Source: Streptomyces flaveolus (GTDB lineage: Bacteria > Actinomycetota > Actinomycetes > Streptomycetales > Streptomycetaceae). Taken from it: 64,000 nt of DNA. The position numbers were made by a program, and so were the translations under genes. Of this stretch, positions 1-9,262 are shown piece after piece (position 1 is the stretch's first letter; each line of letters begins with the position of its first letter). The stretch lies in NCBI RefSeq assembly GCF_000716535.1, contig NZ_JNWV01000024.1:90873-154872 (forward strand), given 5' to 3'. The notes under the pieces were generated by a model. The model had not been told where the DNA came from and made no database searches. It saw only the letters and a program-made list of their open reading frames with translations.

Positions 1-647
1 CCCAGCAGGAAAAGGGAGGTACCGCCGATCACCGCGAAGCCGTACGTCTGCCAGGACAGGAGGAACGCCACGAGTCCCTGATCGCCCAGGACGTCCATGG
101 CCGTCTTCATCAGTGCCGCGGCGAGCGCGTTGCCGAGAGCAGCGCCGGCGGCCAGGGCGGCCGCCCGCGTCAGGCCGAAGGGCCGACGCAGGGCGGAGAG
201 CACGAGTGCCGTTCCGATGGCGCCGATGACGACGAGGGTCGGCAGCCACCAGACCACCGGTACCCGCTCACGTCCCCCGGAAGGCGCGAGCGAGAGCAGG
301 AAGACGGCGAGCCCGACGGCGATGTACGCCACCGAGGCCCAGGACCTGCGTGATCGACGCACGTGGAAGACCATCCCGCCGATCACGAGCGCCAGTGGCA
401 GTTCCAGGATGAAGACCGGCTGCACGACGGCCAGCGAACCGGAGGCCAGCGCCAGTGCCTGGAGGATCGCCGACAGCGTCACACCGGCTATGCCCGCGAG
501 CCAGACCGGCGTCCGCAACAGGTCGGCCAGCAGCCCGATACGCAATGACGTCGACGCGGGCACGGTCAGCGCCGCACGCCGCTGCAGCACCGTTCCCAGC
601 GCATTGCTGCAGGCCGCGAGAACGGCGAGAACGACGGAAAGGATCAT
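1..647 (-). CDS. DMT/EamA-type transporter, 3' end outside the window
   Basis: The minus strand is open from an ATG at 647 to the window edge (about 215 residues seen). The protein is a string of hydrophobic helices starting MILSVVLAVLAACSNALG, with the small-residue-rich helices and short basic loops of drug/metabolite transporters. A segment SGSLAVVQPVFILELPLAL matches the second half of the first EamA-like repeat. It is an inner-membrane protein, probably exporting or importing a small metabolite; the substrate cannot be told. The C-terminus is missing only because the window ends. No operon partner is visible upstream. Confidence 0.75.
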   Translation of the reverse strand, partial: MILSVVLAVLAACSNALGTVLQRRAALTVPASTSLRIGLLADLLRTPVWLAGIAGVTLSAILQALALASGSLAVVQPVFILELPLALVIGGMVFHVRRSRRSWASVAYIAVGLAVFLLSLAPSGGRERVPVVWWLPTLVVIGAIGTALVLSALRRPFGLTRAAALAAGAALGNALAAALMKTAMDVLGDQGLVAFLLSWQTYGFAVIGGTSLFLL

Positions 648-1189
648 GGCCGCTGCTCTCCTTACCAGCCCCGGGGTACCGTCCACCGCTGTGGCTGAGA
701 ACAACCAACGCAGTCGGCATGGCATTCCGCGGGCGTTCTGTTCCGTACCGTGCCATCGCGGAATCTCCGGCGTCACCCGTTCGGCCAGGTCGGCGGGCTC
801 GGCGTGCCGGGACATGTACTTCTCGACGTACGTGCGCACGGGCGCTCGGCGACGACGCGCTTGCCCGCCGCCCGTGCGTCGGTCGGGGCGTCGTGCACCA
901 GCCGGGGCGCGCTGGCCCGTCCGGTGAGTTTCCCGGCGACCCCGGTGGGGGGATCGAAGATCGGCTGGTCGCCATGATCGTGGTGGTCGTGACGCCGGTC
1001 CTGCCGTCGGCCTCGACCTCGTGACGCTGCCGGTCCGGCACGTGCTGAACGGCGGGCGTGGCCGGGTCCGTCACCGCGACTCCTTGGTGGTCGGGGCGGG
1101 CTTCGTGGCGGCGGGCTGTGCGGGCACGGGGAGGCGTGGCCGTGCGGGCGACGGTCTGCCCGGCTCGGCCTACGGGTGGCGGGTGAGCC
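648..1189. other. no supported gene
   Basis: About 540 bases upstream of the DMT gene. Open frames exist on both strands but show Arg/Pro/Ala-rich compositional translation and no family motif. Probably decayed DNA. Confidence 0.4.
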
Positions 1190-1880
1190 GCCGCCCGCAT
1201 CTCCGCGATCCGGCGGAGGCATCCCGGGAGCCCGCGGTCGGTGCGATGTCCAGCTCGGGCGTGGAGGTGGCGCGGTGTCCGGGCAAGCGAGGCGCCCGTG
1301 GGCGCGGGGCTCGGCACCCGCCTGATGCCGCGGCCCGGCCGGCACGGCTGCATGGGCCGCCGAGCCTCGCCGACCGGGACGACGACACCGATCGCCGCGA
1401 CCGGCCGGGCGTTCCTCCCCCGTACGGGGACGGCGATGCCCGTCACCCGAGCGTCGATGAACCCGTCACCCCCGGCGTAATGCCGTCCGGGCATGCACCC
1501 ACAGGCGGCGCGGGTCGTTCGGTCCGTCGGGTTCGGTCGCTCAGCCTCATCAGCCCTCCGGCGAGCACCTCCTGCGGGGCCCGGGGCTCGGGGTGCGCAG
1601 GCAGCACGGTGACGGCCCTGAGCCACGAGCGCGTCGGTCCGTCGAGCACGGTGAGCTGGGTGTGCTGCGGCGCCGACGCGGGGACATCCTCCGGGAGGGG
1701 GTGGGTGTGGCGGGCCGGCTGACCTTCATCGGCCGCATGGGCGCCGGCAAGATCCGCGACCAAGCTCCGGTGCGACGGTGGCCCGGGGGGCCGAGCCGCC
1801 CGGTGCGGCGATCTCTCTGCCACAGATGAGGGGCTTCGTAGCCCTCGTCGACCACCCTGGGTGCGCTCCCTGTGCACCGC
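1190..1880 (-). pseudogene. possible decayed IclR-type regulator
   Basis: One minus-strand frame around 1356-1490 carries DGFIDARVTGIAVPVRG followed by RPVAAIGVVVP. This resembles the ligand-binding C-terminal part of IclR regulators (a GIAVPV strand followed by an AA(L/I)GV strand). A neighbouring frame upstream (about 1560-1650) reads LTVLDGPTRSWLRAVTVLP, loosely like the middle of the same domain. No helix-turn-helix N-terminus is seen and the pieces lie in different frames, so if this was an IclR gene it is now dead. The identification rests on short matches only. Confidence 0.28.
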
Positions 1881-2308
1881 CGTGCTCGGCCCGGACTACC
1901 GCACATCGTCGAGATCGGCGAAGTCGCACTACGACCGCTATGTGGAGCGTGCCGTGCGCAAGTACGCGCAACGAGGTGACATCTCCGTCCGGACCGCTCC
2001 GACGGTCCACCGCGACACCACAAACCGCTCTCCCCAGCCCCGCCCCGCCCCGTCCTCGGCGTTGACTGCCCCGATGCGAACAACGGGGAGCGCCACGACC
2101 TCGCCGTCACCTCGACTGCCCCCATCCTCACCCCAACCGACCCATCGTCGCGTCGCAGCCCACCGCGTCCACCACATCCACCACGTCAGCACCCTCACAC
2201 CTGGCTGCGACCCGCTGCCCGAGCTCGACGTGCAGTCAGATCGCCATCGGTGACCCCGGCTACGCTTTAGCCAGGAAGCTGAACAGGGACGTACCGAAAC
2301 TCCGGCCC
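1881..2308. other. no supported gene
   Basis: No family motif on either strand. A short plus-strand stretch near 1861-1985 (HYDRYVERAVRKYAQRGD) looks like helical protein but has no start or continuation and was not assigned. Confidence 0.35.
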
Positions 2309-3110
2309 CTAGGTTTCGCCGCTGCCGCCGGGCAGCGGACGCTCCATCAGCGTGGAAGCCGGCTGGTGAAGGTCTAATATCTGGCCCACGGCACTGTTCA
2401 ACAACTCCTTGGCCTTCGCCGGCAGATCGGTCTGCCAAGCCGCTTCCAGGAACCGCAGCATGTCGCTGTAGGAGCGGTTGAAGTCGTCCAGGAGTCTCCT
2501 CGTGACAATGTCGGGCGCCGATGGGCCCGTTGTTCCCCAGCCACCGGACGGCACGGTGGCCATGGGCCGGCAGCGAGGCATGGGGATCTCGTCGCCGACG
2601 AACTCCCACCGGTCCGGGTTCTCGGCGGTCTTGACGAGCTTGTGGCCGTGGTAAATCTCCCGGAAGACATAGAAGTGGGCCAACTCGTGGGCCTCCCCGG
2701 GATGGGGATTCTCCGGCGACGCCGAGGTGCCTCGCCCTGTTCCTTGATCACGCCGATCGCGTGGTCGCCCTGGCGGCCGTGATCGGGTGATCGGGTTCCT
2801 CGATGCGCGCGTACATGTCCAGGTCGGCGAGGCGGGGGACGCCGCCAGTGGTGGTGAGCAGATTGTCAGCGAGGCCCAGGTGCGACATCTCGTCGAAGGC
2901 GATCTCTCGAATGGCGTGGAAGACGCCCTCGTCCTGGCTCGGGTCCTCGATCGACCACAGTCCGCACAAGTAGGGTGGGAGCGTGGCGAGTTCCAGCAGA
3001 ACGGCTTGCTGCAACGACTCCCTCAATTGGAGAGCCCCCGGACACGAAGTCCGCTTCGACTTCCGTAAGGTTCGTTTCGGTATCGGGCTTCGAATCACAG
3101 CCCTTTTCAT
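2309..3110 (-). pseudogene. ferritin-like (VioB-type domain) protein, frameshifted
   Basis: The coding signal is spread over several minus-strand frames. LTEVEADFVSGGSPIE (about 3040-3085), then LRESLQQAVLLELATLPPYL with FDEMSHLGLADNLL (2800-3020), then GVIKEQGEG (about 2735), then SPENPHPGEAHELAHFYVF onward (2400-2720) read in order as one ferritin-like iminophenylpyruvate dimer synthase-type protein. The family ending ASTLMERPLPGG is present just before the stop. Frame changes near 3035, 2770 and 2727 break the gene, so it is a pseudogene unless there are several sequencing errors. Intact family members bind metal through Glu/His residues in the ExxxH pattern seen here (DEMSH). Confidence 0.75.
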
Positions 3111-3250
3111 CGTACGTCGCAGAGCCGCACACTGCCCCGCTCAAGCACAACGCCATGGGTGGCGCAAATCGGCGTGCAGGCGCAGGCTGAAAAGGGGGAA
3201 GAAAAACGGTGACGTCATTACGGCAGTGCATTGTTGAGAAGGAAATCAAT

Positions 3251-4108
3251 ATGGCCGAGAACATTATGAAGGCGCAACAAAGCGATCTCACTTCGCTGAT
3301 GGAACGCGCCGCGCGGCGTAATACGACCGTCCCCTTCGAGGGCTACAGCCGGGAGGACGGCAACATCCCGGGGAACATCATGGTGGCGTCGTCCGACGAA
3401 TGCGTCTACTCGTTCGCCAAGTCCGACATCATGGAACGTGAGCAACTCGGCGAGGACCGGGTCAGGGTGTGGGTGCGGGCGGGAGCCACCGCCTTCCGCC
3501 TGAGCCGGATACGCGCCGGTGAGTCCCAGGACTCGTTCACGGTCGCCATGGAGAACATCGCGCCGCCGGCTTCCCCGCGACTGGCGGGGGACCCGATCCC
3601 CGCGAGCGGGGCGGTGACCGCCGAGCAGATGGAGCACATCGCCCCTCCGCCGACCGAGGAGCCGGCGGGCGCCCCGCGTTACGCCGGCGGAGACACGGCC
3701 CAGGTGACGGTGCCCAGGGTCCTTCCGTCCCTGTCTTCCGTGGGGAGCTGTTGGACGGCCAGTTGCCTGGGCGGCGACATGTTCGCCAACAACTGCGCCC
3801 ATTTCCTCTCCGACGCCTTCATCCGCGCGGGTTACACGGAACTCGCCATGGCCAACCCGTACATCCACGCTCGGTGCTACACCCCCGCCCGTCGGCCGAT
3901 CCGGGCGCGGGACATGTGGGCCTGGTTCCAGAACCGAGCCGTGCGCACGAGCCGCACCCCGATGCGCAACACCGGATGGTGGTCCGTCTTCCAGCTCGAC
4001 GAATCGGTGTACTGGGGTGGCCACGTGCTGCTGCTCGACACCGACACATGGACGTACTACGGGACCGGGAACCACACCACCTGGCAGCAGTACCTCTACC
4101 AGTGGTGA
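3251..4108 (+). CDS. hypothetical protein with papain/NlpC-like Cys-His region
   Basis: A 285-residue protein is predicted from the ATG at 3251, which has an AAGGA Shine-Dalgarno sequence about 7 bases upstream; a longer in-frame start at 3209 lacks one. The C-terminal half contains NNCAHFLSDAFIRAGY followed about 80 residues later by WGGHVLLLDTDTWTYYGTG. That is the Cys-then-His order of papain-like/NlpC-P60 folds, with aromatic residues around the second part. There is no signal peptide. The middle (about residues 100-150) is Pro/Ala-rich and looks like a linker. The first 20 codons use A/T-ending codons unlike the neighbours. Function unknown; an amidase or peptidase activity is only inferred from the motif. 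Confidence 0.6.
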   Translation: MAENIMKAQQSDLTSLMERAARRNTTVPFEGYSREDGNIPGNIMVASSDECVYSFAKSDIMEREQLGEDRVRVWVRAGATAFRLSRIRAGESQDSFTVAMENIAPPASPRLAGDPIPASGAVTAEQMEHIAPPPTEEPAGAPRYAGGDTAQVTVPRVLPSLSSVGSCWTASCLGGDMFANNCAHFLSDAFIRAGYTELAMANPYIHARCYTPARRPIRARDMWAWFQNRAVRTSRTPMRNTGWWSVFQLDESVYWGGHVLLLDTDTWTYYGTGNHTTWQQYLYQW

Positions 4109-4397
4109 TCCGTGCAACCGTCTCATGAGGCGCATAGTCAGGCTCACCGTCGAGGACGTGATCCAAGACGGCGGACCATGCAGCTACGGCTCGGGGAGCC
4201 AGCCTGACCCGGCACCGCGCCGGTCGCCGCCCTGCTGCTGGAGCACATCGCCGGCCGGGACCACATGAACACCGCCACCCAACCCGGCATCCCGCCGGCT
4301 CTTCCCCGACCGCCGCGCCGGTCAGCCGTCCCGCCCCGACCACCTGTGCGCACACCTCAACGTGGGCGGTCGGGTCGGCCGACGGTGAACGCGTCGG

Positions 4398-5870
4398 TCA
4401 GCCGGTGCGGAGACTGCTGGTGTACACGTCCGTACGGTTCTGCGGTGCGCCGGAGTGGGTCTCGGTGAGCACCGCCCGTACTCCCTTGCCGTCCGCCACC
4501 AGGCCTTGGTAGTCGCCGAGGAAGTGGCCCCCGGCGAACGGCGCTTGCAGCCAGTCGAAGACGCGCGAGATCCGTCGTTCGGTCCGGAGCTTCGGGTTTC
4601 CGTGCCGCAGCGTGGCCAGTTGGTAGGCGGTGGGCAGGGTGGTGGTGTTCCCGGGCTTGAGGAAGCGCAGGTCGTAGTACGTGAGCGCGACCGTGCCGCG
4701 CTCGGCTACCGCGATCGACGGTGAGAAGGCCGGAACCCCCTTGGGGCTGATCAGCTCCGGGGACCCCCAGGTGCGTCCGCCATCGGTGGACCGCACCAGC
4801 TGGACGGAGTCGAACTTTCCACCGGAGAAGTCCGAGCCCTCGTAGGCCATGTACAGCGTGCCTGTCCTGGGGTCGACGGCCGGGCTCGGCAGGGTGGCCG
4901 CGGCGCGCAGCAGTTTGGTGGGGTCGTTCGGGTCGACCTCCGGTACGGCAGTGTCCCGGGCCACGGTGACCGGGGCGCTCCAGGTCTTTCCGGCGTCGGT
5001 CGAGGTGACCACCTCGTAGCGGGCTTCGACGACGGTGCTCAGGTCGTCGGAGTAGGTGATCCGGTCGAAGAAGTCGTACAGGGTGCCGGTGCGCCGGTCG
5101 GCGACGATCAGATGACCGATGGTCTGGGTGTTGGGCACGGTGCTGGTGTCGACGAACCGCCGGGCCTTGCTCCAGGTGCGGCCGCCGTCGCGGGTGAGGG
5201 AGATGTAGCCGGGACCGTCGAGGGAGCTGGGGCCGGGTGGGTCGTTGTCGAGGCGGTTCCAGACCTGGTAGGCGGTGCCCCTGCGGATCGGGTCGGCGGT
5301 GAGTGAGGGCTTGTCGTTGAAGAACGGCTGCTCGTCGACGTGCGTGGTGGTGAGGTTCTGCCAAGTGCGGCCACCATCGCGGGACGTGACTGCCAGGAGG
5401 GCACTGCGTGTGCTCTTCGTGAAGTCGACGCCCTCTCCCCCGGCGTAGACCGTGCCGTCCGGTCCGGTGCTCACCCAGGGGTCGGAGGCCCGTTCGTAGT
5501 CCGCGCCACCGGGGGCGCACAGGCTGAACGGCAGCGTGCTCCGGCGGAAGGTGTGGCCGTCCGTGGTCCAGCCGGCCGCCAGGCCACGGGCGCCGCCGTC
5601 GTTCCAGCGGTCCTGCTGGAACACGGTGACCACACGCTTGGGGTCGCGCGGATCGACGGACAGATACGGCTCGACCTCGGTGCCCGGGTAGACGACGCTG
5701 TCGGGGGACCTCGCTCCGATGGTGCACTTCGCGTACGGGTCGCCGTGGGACACCTTGACCAGTGGGGTGCCGTCGGGGTTCCGGTCTGCTGCGGCGGGAG
5801 TCGCGCCGGTGACCGTGACGAGTAGGAGCGCGGCGGTGGTGACGGCGGTCAGGGGCAGGAAGACGCGCAT
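4398..5870 (-). CDS. secreted BNR/Asp-box repeat protein (sialidase-like fold)
   Basis: A 490-residue protein. The ATG at 5870 is chosen because GGAGGAGG lies just upstream and it opens a clear signal peptide (MRVFLPLTAVTTAALLLVTV, then an Ala-rich cleavage region). At least four Asp-box motifs (SRDGGRTW, TRDGGRTW, STDAGKTW, STDGGRTW) are spaced through the mature protein, as in six-bladed exo-sialidase-type propellers. The protein is probably exported and acts on or binds extracellular glycans. The catalytic Arg triad of true sialidases cannot be confirmed by eye, so the enzyme activity is uncertain. It stands alone, with no operon partners. Confidence 0.8.
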   Translation of the reverse strand: MRVFLPLTAVTTAALLLVTVTGATPAAADRNPDGTPLVKVSHGDPYAKCTIGARSPDSVVYPGTEVEPYLSVDPRDPKRVVTVFQQDRWNDGGARGLAAGWTTDGHTFRRSTLPFSLCAPGGADYERASDPWVSTGPDGTVYAGGEGVDFTKSTRSALLAVTSRDGGRTWQNLTTTHVDEQPFFNDKPSLTADPIRRGTAYQVWNRLDNDPPGPSSLDGPGYISLTRDGGRTWSKARRFVDTSTVPNTQTIGHLIVADRRTGTLYDFFDRITYSDDLSTVVEARYEVVTSTDAGKTWSAPVTVARDTAVPEVDPNDPTKLLRAAATLPSPAVDPRTGTLYMAYEGSDFSGGKFDSVQLVRSTDGGRTWGSPELISPKGVPAFSPSIAVAERGTVALTYYDLRFLKPGNTTTLPTAYQLATLRHGNPKLRTERRISRVFDWLQAPFAGGHFLGDYQGLVADGKGVRAVLTETHSGAPQNRTDVYTSSLRTG

Positions 5871-6284
5871 CCGGGACCTCCTCCGGGCCAGTCGGCCGGG
5901 GTACGGGACCGCCGTCATCAGGGCGGCCTGGGGCACGGAGGCGTACCGGAACACGAGGGTGGGGTGACTCCGCTTGGTCCTTTTCGGCGTTGCGGCAGGT
6001 GCCCTTGATGGGCCGAACGACGGAGTCATCCCCGGGGCCGTCGAGGAGCACGGCGGAGCCGACCGGCGGGGGCACCGTGCCGGTCGGCTCCTTGGACTTG
6101 CCGTGACGGCGCGGTCGTCGCCCGCGTCAGAAGGACGACTCCGTCACCGTCGGCACATCCGGGCTCGAGGCAGGCGGAACGCTCGTTACTGTGAGCCTGT
6201 TCGAGACCTGCCGAGTGTCAACAACGCTCGTGATCAAATCAGCTGGGAAATCCGAAAATGGATACAGCTAAATCAATACAGCTA
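5871..6284. other. upstream region of the Asp-box gene, relatively AT-rich right end
   Basis: No gene seen. The last ~100 bases before 6284 are noticeably richer in A/T than the surroundings and end at the TA dinucleotide (6283-6284) next to the insertion element. Confidence 0.4.
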
Positions 6285-6352
6285 GTGGCTCGTCTCGCAT
6301 CGTTGACCGAATAATCGACGTGCTGTCCGGCGGACAGCACGCTGTCTCCAGT
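6285..6352 (+). repeat. left outer inverted repeat of the IS630-type element
   Basis: Pairs with 8406-8473 in inverted orientation, roughly 85% identical over 68 bases and identical over the outermost ~27. Confidence 0.75.
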
Positions 6353-6369
6353 GATCGATCTTGGAGGTG

Positions 6370-7469
6370 GTCGTGGGGCGTCGACCGAGTGTGTTCGTCC
6401 CGCCGGTCAGCATGGAGGAGGGCCGCAGGCTGCAACGGGTCAGCCGGACGTCGAAGGATCCGGTGCGGCTGCGGCGGGCGATCGTGGTGCTGATGTCCGC
6501 CCAGGGCCAGACGGTCAAGGACATCACCTCGCTGATGCAGGTCAGCGAAGACTACGTCCGTGACGTGATTGACGCGTTCAACGAGCGGGGGTTCGACGCC
6601 CTGGACCCAAAATGGAGCGGGTGACGCCCGAAGGGGATCAGTGAGCGGGTGCGTGAGCACATCCGTCTGATCGCCCGGACGTCCCCCGCCGACTGGGGCA
6701 TCACCGGCTTCGCCACCTGGAGCCTGGCCAAGCTCGCCGACCACCTGACCGAACGGCACGTGGTCCCCCGCATCAGCCGTGAAACACTCCGGCGGATCCT
6801 GCGCGAGGGCAAGGTCTCCTGGCAGACCACGACCACCTGGAAAGCTTCCACCGACCCGGACTTCATCGCCAAGATGCACCGGATCCTGGCCTTATACGAC
6901 ACCCCGCCCACCGACTGCCGGGTGATATGCGTCGATGAGTTCGGCCCGCTGAACCTCCAGCCACGCAAAGGCAAGGCCTGGCGCCCGGCCGGCAGGCCCC
7001 ACCGCCTGCGGGCGACCTACAACCGTTACGGCGGGGTGATGCACATGCTCGCCGCCCTCGACCTGGCCACGGGCAAGATCTACTACCGGATCCGCGAGCG
7101 CAAACGGTGGCGCGAGTTCCTCGGCCTGCTCAAGGCCCTGCGGAGCGCTGGCCTGGGGAGAAGCTCTACATCGTGCTCGACAACTTCTCCCCACACCGGC
7201 ACGCCGAGGTACGCGCCTGGGCCGCCGACAACGACGTCGAGCTGGTCTTCCTGCCGACCTACGGATCCTGGCTGAACTGGATCGAATCCGAGTTCGCAGC
7301 CCTGCGCTACTTCGCGCTGAACGGCACCGATCATCGCACCCACGACGAGCAGAACGCCGCCATCGCCGCCTACATCCGCTGGCGGAACAGCCGGGCCGAG
7401 CCGAAGACCCGCTTCGCGCCCGAGTCATCGATCCGTCAGTGGACCGAATACCCGGCCAAGGCTGCGTGA
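6370..7469 (+). pseudogene. IS630-family transposase, nonsense and frameshift mutations
   Basis: The N-terminal helix-turn-helix part (SEDYVRDVIDAFNERGFDAL) ends at an in-frame TGA at 6622-6624, where the family has a Gly-Arg pair. The same frame then continues through a DDE-domain start (CRVICVDEFGPLNLQPRKG). Near 7150 the frame changes, and the catalytic end follows in another frame (LYIVLDNFSPH, then LPTYGSWLNWIESEF). The expected DDE residues are visible as VDEFG, LDN and WIE. Two lesions mean no full transposase can be made from this copy. Confidence 0.85.
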
Positions 7470-7580
7470 CAAGCCACGAGCTCAGTCGATTGCCCCACGG
7501 CGGCAACGTGCACCCTGCCATGGCGAAGGGGCCGATAGTCTCGGGGAATCTTGGTTCGGATATCGCTACGCACGGAGGCC

Positions 7581-8093
7581 ATGATGATGCGGTTGGCGCG
7601 GGGTTCAAGCCGACTGTACGGCGTGATGCTCATACTGGCGGCGGTAGTCCTGCTCGCGGACCAGCTCACCAAGCTGTGGGCGGTCTCCGCGCTGTCCGAC
7701 GGCGAGCGCGTCGCCGTGATCCCGCCTTTGATCTACTTCCGGCTGCTGTACAACCCTGGCGCCGCGTTTTCCATAGGCATCGAGGCGACATGGGTGTTCA
7801 CCCTGGCAACGGCAGCGGCAGTGGCCGGCATTCTCTACACCGCACGCCGACTGGCCTCGGCGAGCTGGGCGCTCGTGCTGGGCGCGCTGCTCGGCGGTGC
7901 GGTATCCCACCTGGGCGACCGACTCCTCCGCGAGCCCGGCCTGGGCCGCGGGCATGTTGTGGACTTCATCGACTACGGCCCGTTCGTGGGTAACGTCGCC
8001 GACATCGCGCTCGTCTGCGGGTGCGCTGGGTTGGTGCTGCTCAGCCTGCGTGGTGTGCAACTCGTTAAGGTGCCGGGCGAAGAATCCGCCTAA
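7581..8093 (+). CDS. lspA: signal peptidase II (prolipoprotein signal peptidase)
   Basis: A 170-residue membrane protein with four hydrophobic helices. Family motifs are in order: ADQLTKLW near the N-terminus, NPGAAFS after helix 2, GGAVSHLGDRL with the first catalytic Asp, and VVDFIDYG followed by GNVADIALV with the second catalytic Asp. It would cleave lipoprotein signal peptides in the membrane. The usual GN-x-x-DR is changed to SHLGDR, but both Asp residues are kept, so it looks active. GGAGG lies just upstream of a run of three ATG/ATG-like codons; 7581 is taken, although 7584 is equally possible. It sits inside an IS630-flanked segment, so it is probably an extra, acquired copy. Confidence 0.85.
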   Translation: MMMRLARGSSRLYGVMLILAAVVLLADQLTKLWAVSALSDGERVAVIPPLIYFRLLYNPGAAFSIGIEATWVFTLATAAAVAGILYTARRLASASWALVLGALLGGAVSHLGDRLLREPGLGRGHVVDFIDYGPFVGNVADIALVCGCAGLVLLSLRGVQLVKVPGEESA

Positions 8094-8247
8094 CCTCCCT
8101 GTTTCGCTTCGAGTGGCTGAGCCGGTCTGAGCTGGTGTGCAGTGGTGGTTCGGCTGCTTTTCGTCGGCGGGCATGGCCGTGGCCCGACGCGCGGGTCGGG
8201 TGCTCCAGGGTTCCTCGGGTGGTGGGCGGGCAGGGGCGCTGCATGCT

Positions 8248-8405
8248 TCAGGTGGCTGGCCGGGGCAGGGCTGTGAGGCCTACGAACGCGCTGGTCAGGT
8301 CGTTTCGCCAGGGCCAGGTTGCGGAGATGCGCAGATGGAAGCGGCGACCGCCCCGGGTGATGCGAGCGGCTGCATGCAGCAGCCGGTAGCGGAGCTTGTT
8401 CGGCT
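8248..8405 (-). pseudogene. 3' fragment of an IS1380-family transposase
   Basis: The minus strand from about 8405 down to a TGA at 8248-8250 encodes LRYRLLHAAARITRGGRRF then WPWRNDLTSAF, the characteristic C-terminus of IS1380-type DDE transposases. Everything upstream in the gene is replaced by the IS630-type right end, so this is a scar of an insertion or deletion. Confidence 0.7.
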
Positions 8406-8473
8406 CGGCGAGATAGTCTGCTGGCCGCCGGGCGGCACGTCGGTTACTCGGTCAACGATGCGAGACGAGCCAC
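8406..8473 (-). repeat. right outer inverted repeat of the IS630-type element
   Basis: Inverted partner of 6285-6352. The outer 27 bases match exactly; the inner half shows base changes that destroy the leader hairpin, so this end has drifted more than the left one. Confidence 0.75.
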
Positions 8474-8710
8474 TAGGAAATGTGAACGACCTCGTCGGTC
8501 ACAGGCGGCAAGCGCGGTGTTCAGCACGGCGCGGACCGTCGCGTAGCGGTGACGGCCTTGGCTTCGAGACGGTCGGTGTCCACCACCGCGAGTGCCGCGG
8601 TGTCGGGACGGGCGGAGGCGACCCGCCCAATGGTGACCGGGTGCCGTCACCCCATACCCACCACCCCGGGTGCACCGGCCGGACTGGTTGCCCAGCCGCG
8701 CGCCGACCGG

Positions 8711-8917
8711 TCAAGTGATCGCTTGCGTGGTCCCGTCAGGCAGCGCGCAGGCCTCACCGGCGTAGGGGCGTGAAATGATCTGTCCGCCGGCGGCCGTGCA
8801 GTCGTCTCTGGAGATGTTCGGAGACGAGGCGGCACCGGCGCTGACAGCGCCGACGGTGCTCACGCCGGCAAGGGTCGCCGCGGCCAGGACCAAGCCCAGG
8901 ATTCTGCGGATGCGCAT
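8711..8917 (-). CDS. small secreted peptide with two cysteines
   Basis: A 68-residue protein. The start at 8917 has a very strong GAGGAGGAGG upstream. Residues 1-30 form a signal peptide (MRIRRILGLVLAAATLAGVS, then AVSAGAAS). The predicted mature part is about 38 residues with two Cys (DDCTAAGGQ and GEACALPDG), suggesting one disulfide. No family was recognised. It lies a few hundred bases from another small secreted Cys peptide (9263-9538) on the same strand. Confidence 0.65.
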   Translation of the reverse strand: MRIRRILGLVLAAATLAGVSTVGAVSAGAASSPNISRDDCTAAGGQIISRPYAGEACALPDGTTQAIT

Positions 8918-9262
8918 GACTTCCTCCTCCTCTCAGGCGCCTTCGTTCGGCCTGCGGGAAGGACAAGTCTCAAGACGACGGCGCCCTCTTACTCAGCATG
9001 GGCGCTCCGCATGAGGCCCGCGAGGCGAGGTTGGGCGCCGCGCCCGGGCAGTGACTGCCCGGCCCCGAAGAGGCATGACGTCACCGACCTCGAGTGGCCG
9101 CATCGGTACGCCGCGTGCGCGTCGCTGGGAGCAGGGCGACGTCGATGTCGTTGGCGTCGGGACTGCCCACCGGGGCCGTGTTGTGTCCGGGCAGGCCGGG
9201 GGTCGGGGGCGGTCCGTACTGCCTTCGACCGATGCCGGCGGACGGTTGCGGCGCGCGGTCCG
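8918..9262. other. no supported gene
   Basis: About 345 bases between two small secreted-peptide genes. Nothing recognisable on either strand apart from the strong ribosome-binding site of the left gene. Confidence 0.4.

Larger units (their letters stand above)
6285..7477 (+). mobile_element. IS630-family insertion sequence, degenerate
   Basis: The left end starts gtggctcgtctcgcatcg. A matching right end, with 15 of 19 positions agreeing with the outer inverted end, lies at about 7461-7479 (gctgcgtgacaagccac). The ~1.19 kb size is normal for IS630. A hairpin, gtgctgtcc-ggc-ggacagcac, lies in the leader near 6320-6340. Confidence 0.6.
6285..8473. mobile_element. IS630-type composite-like element enclosing lspA
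   Basis: The outer ends are an imperfect inverted repeat of about 68 bases: 6285 onward reads gtggctcgtctcgcatcg and the reverse complement of the sequence ending at 8473 reads the same. Both outer ends abut a TA dinucleotide (6283-6284 and 8474-8475), the target choice of IS630/Tc1-type transposons. Inside are a broken IS630 transposase with its own inner right end near 7460-7477, an intact lspA, and a 3' fragment of an IS1380-type transposase next to the inverted right end. The arrangement suggests lspA was trapped between two IS630 copies of which the right one is now only an end. Confidence 0.55.

Noticed and set aside
97..927. 276-residue open frame on the plus strand
   Set aside because: Antisense to the DMT transporter frame, which has membrane-protein character and runs off the window edge.
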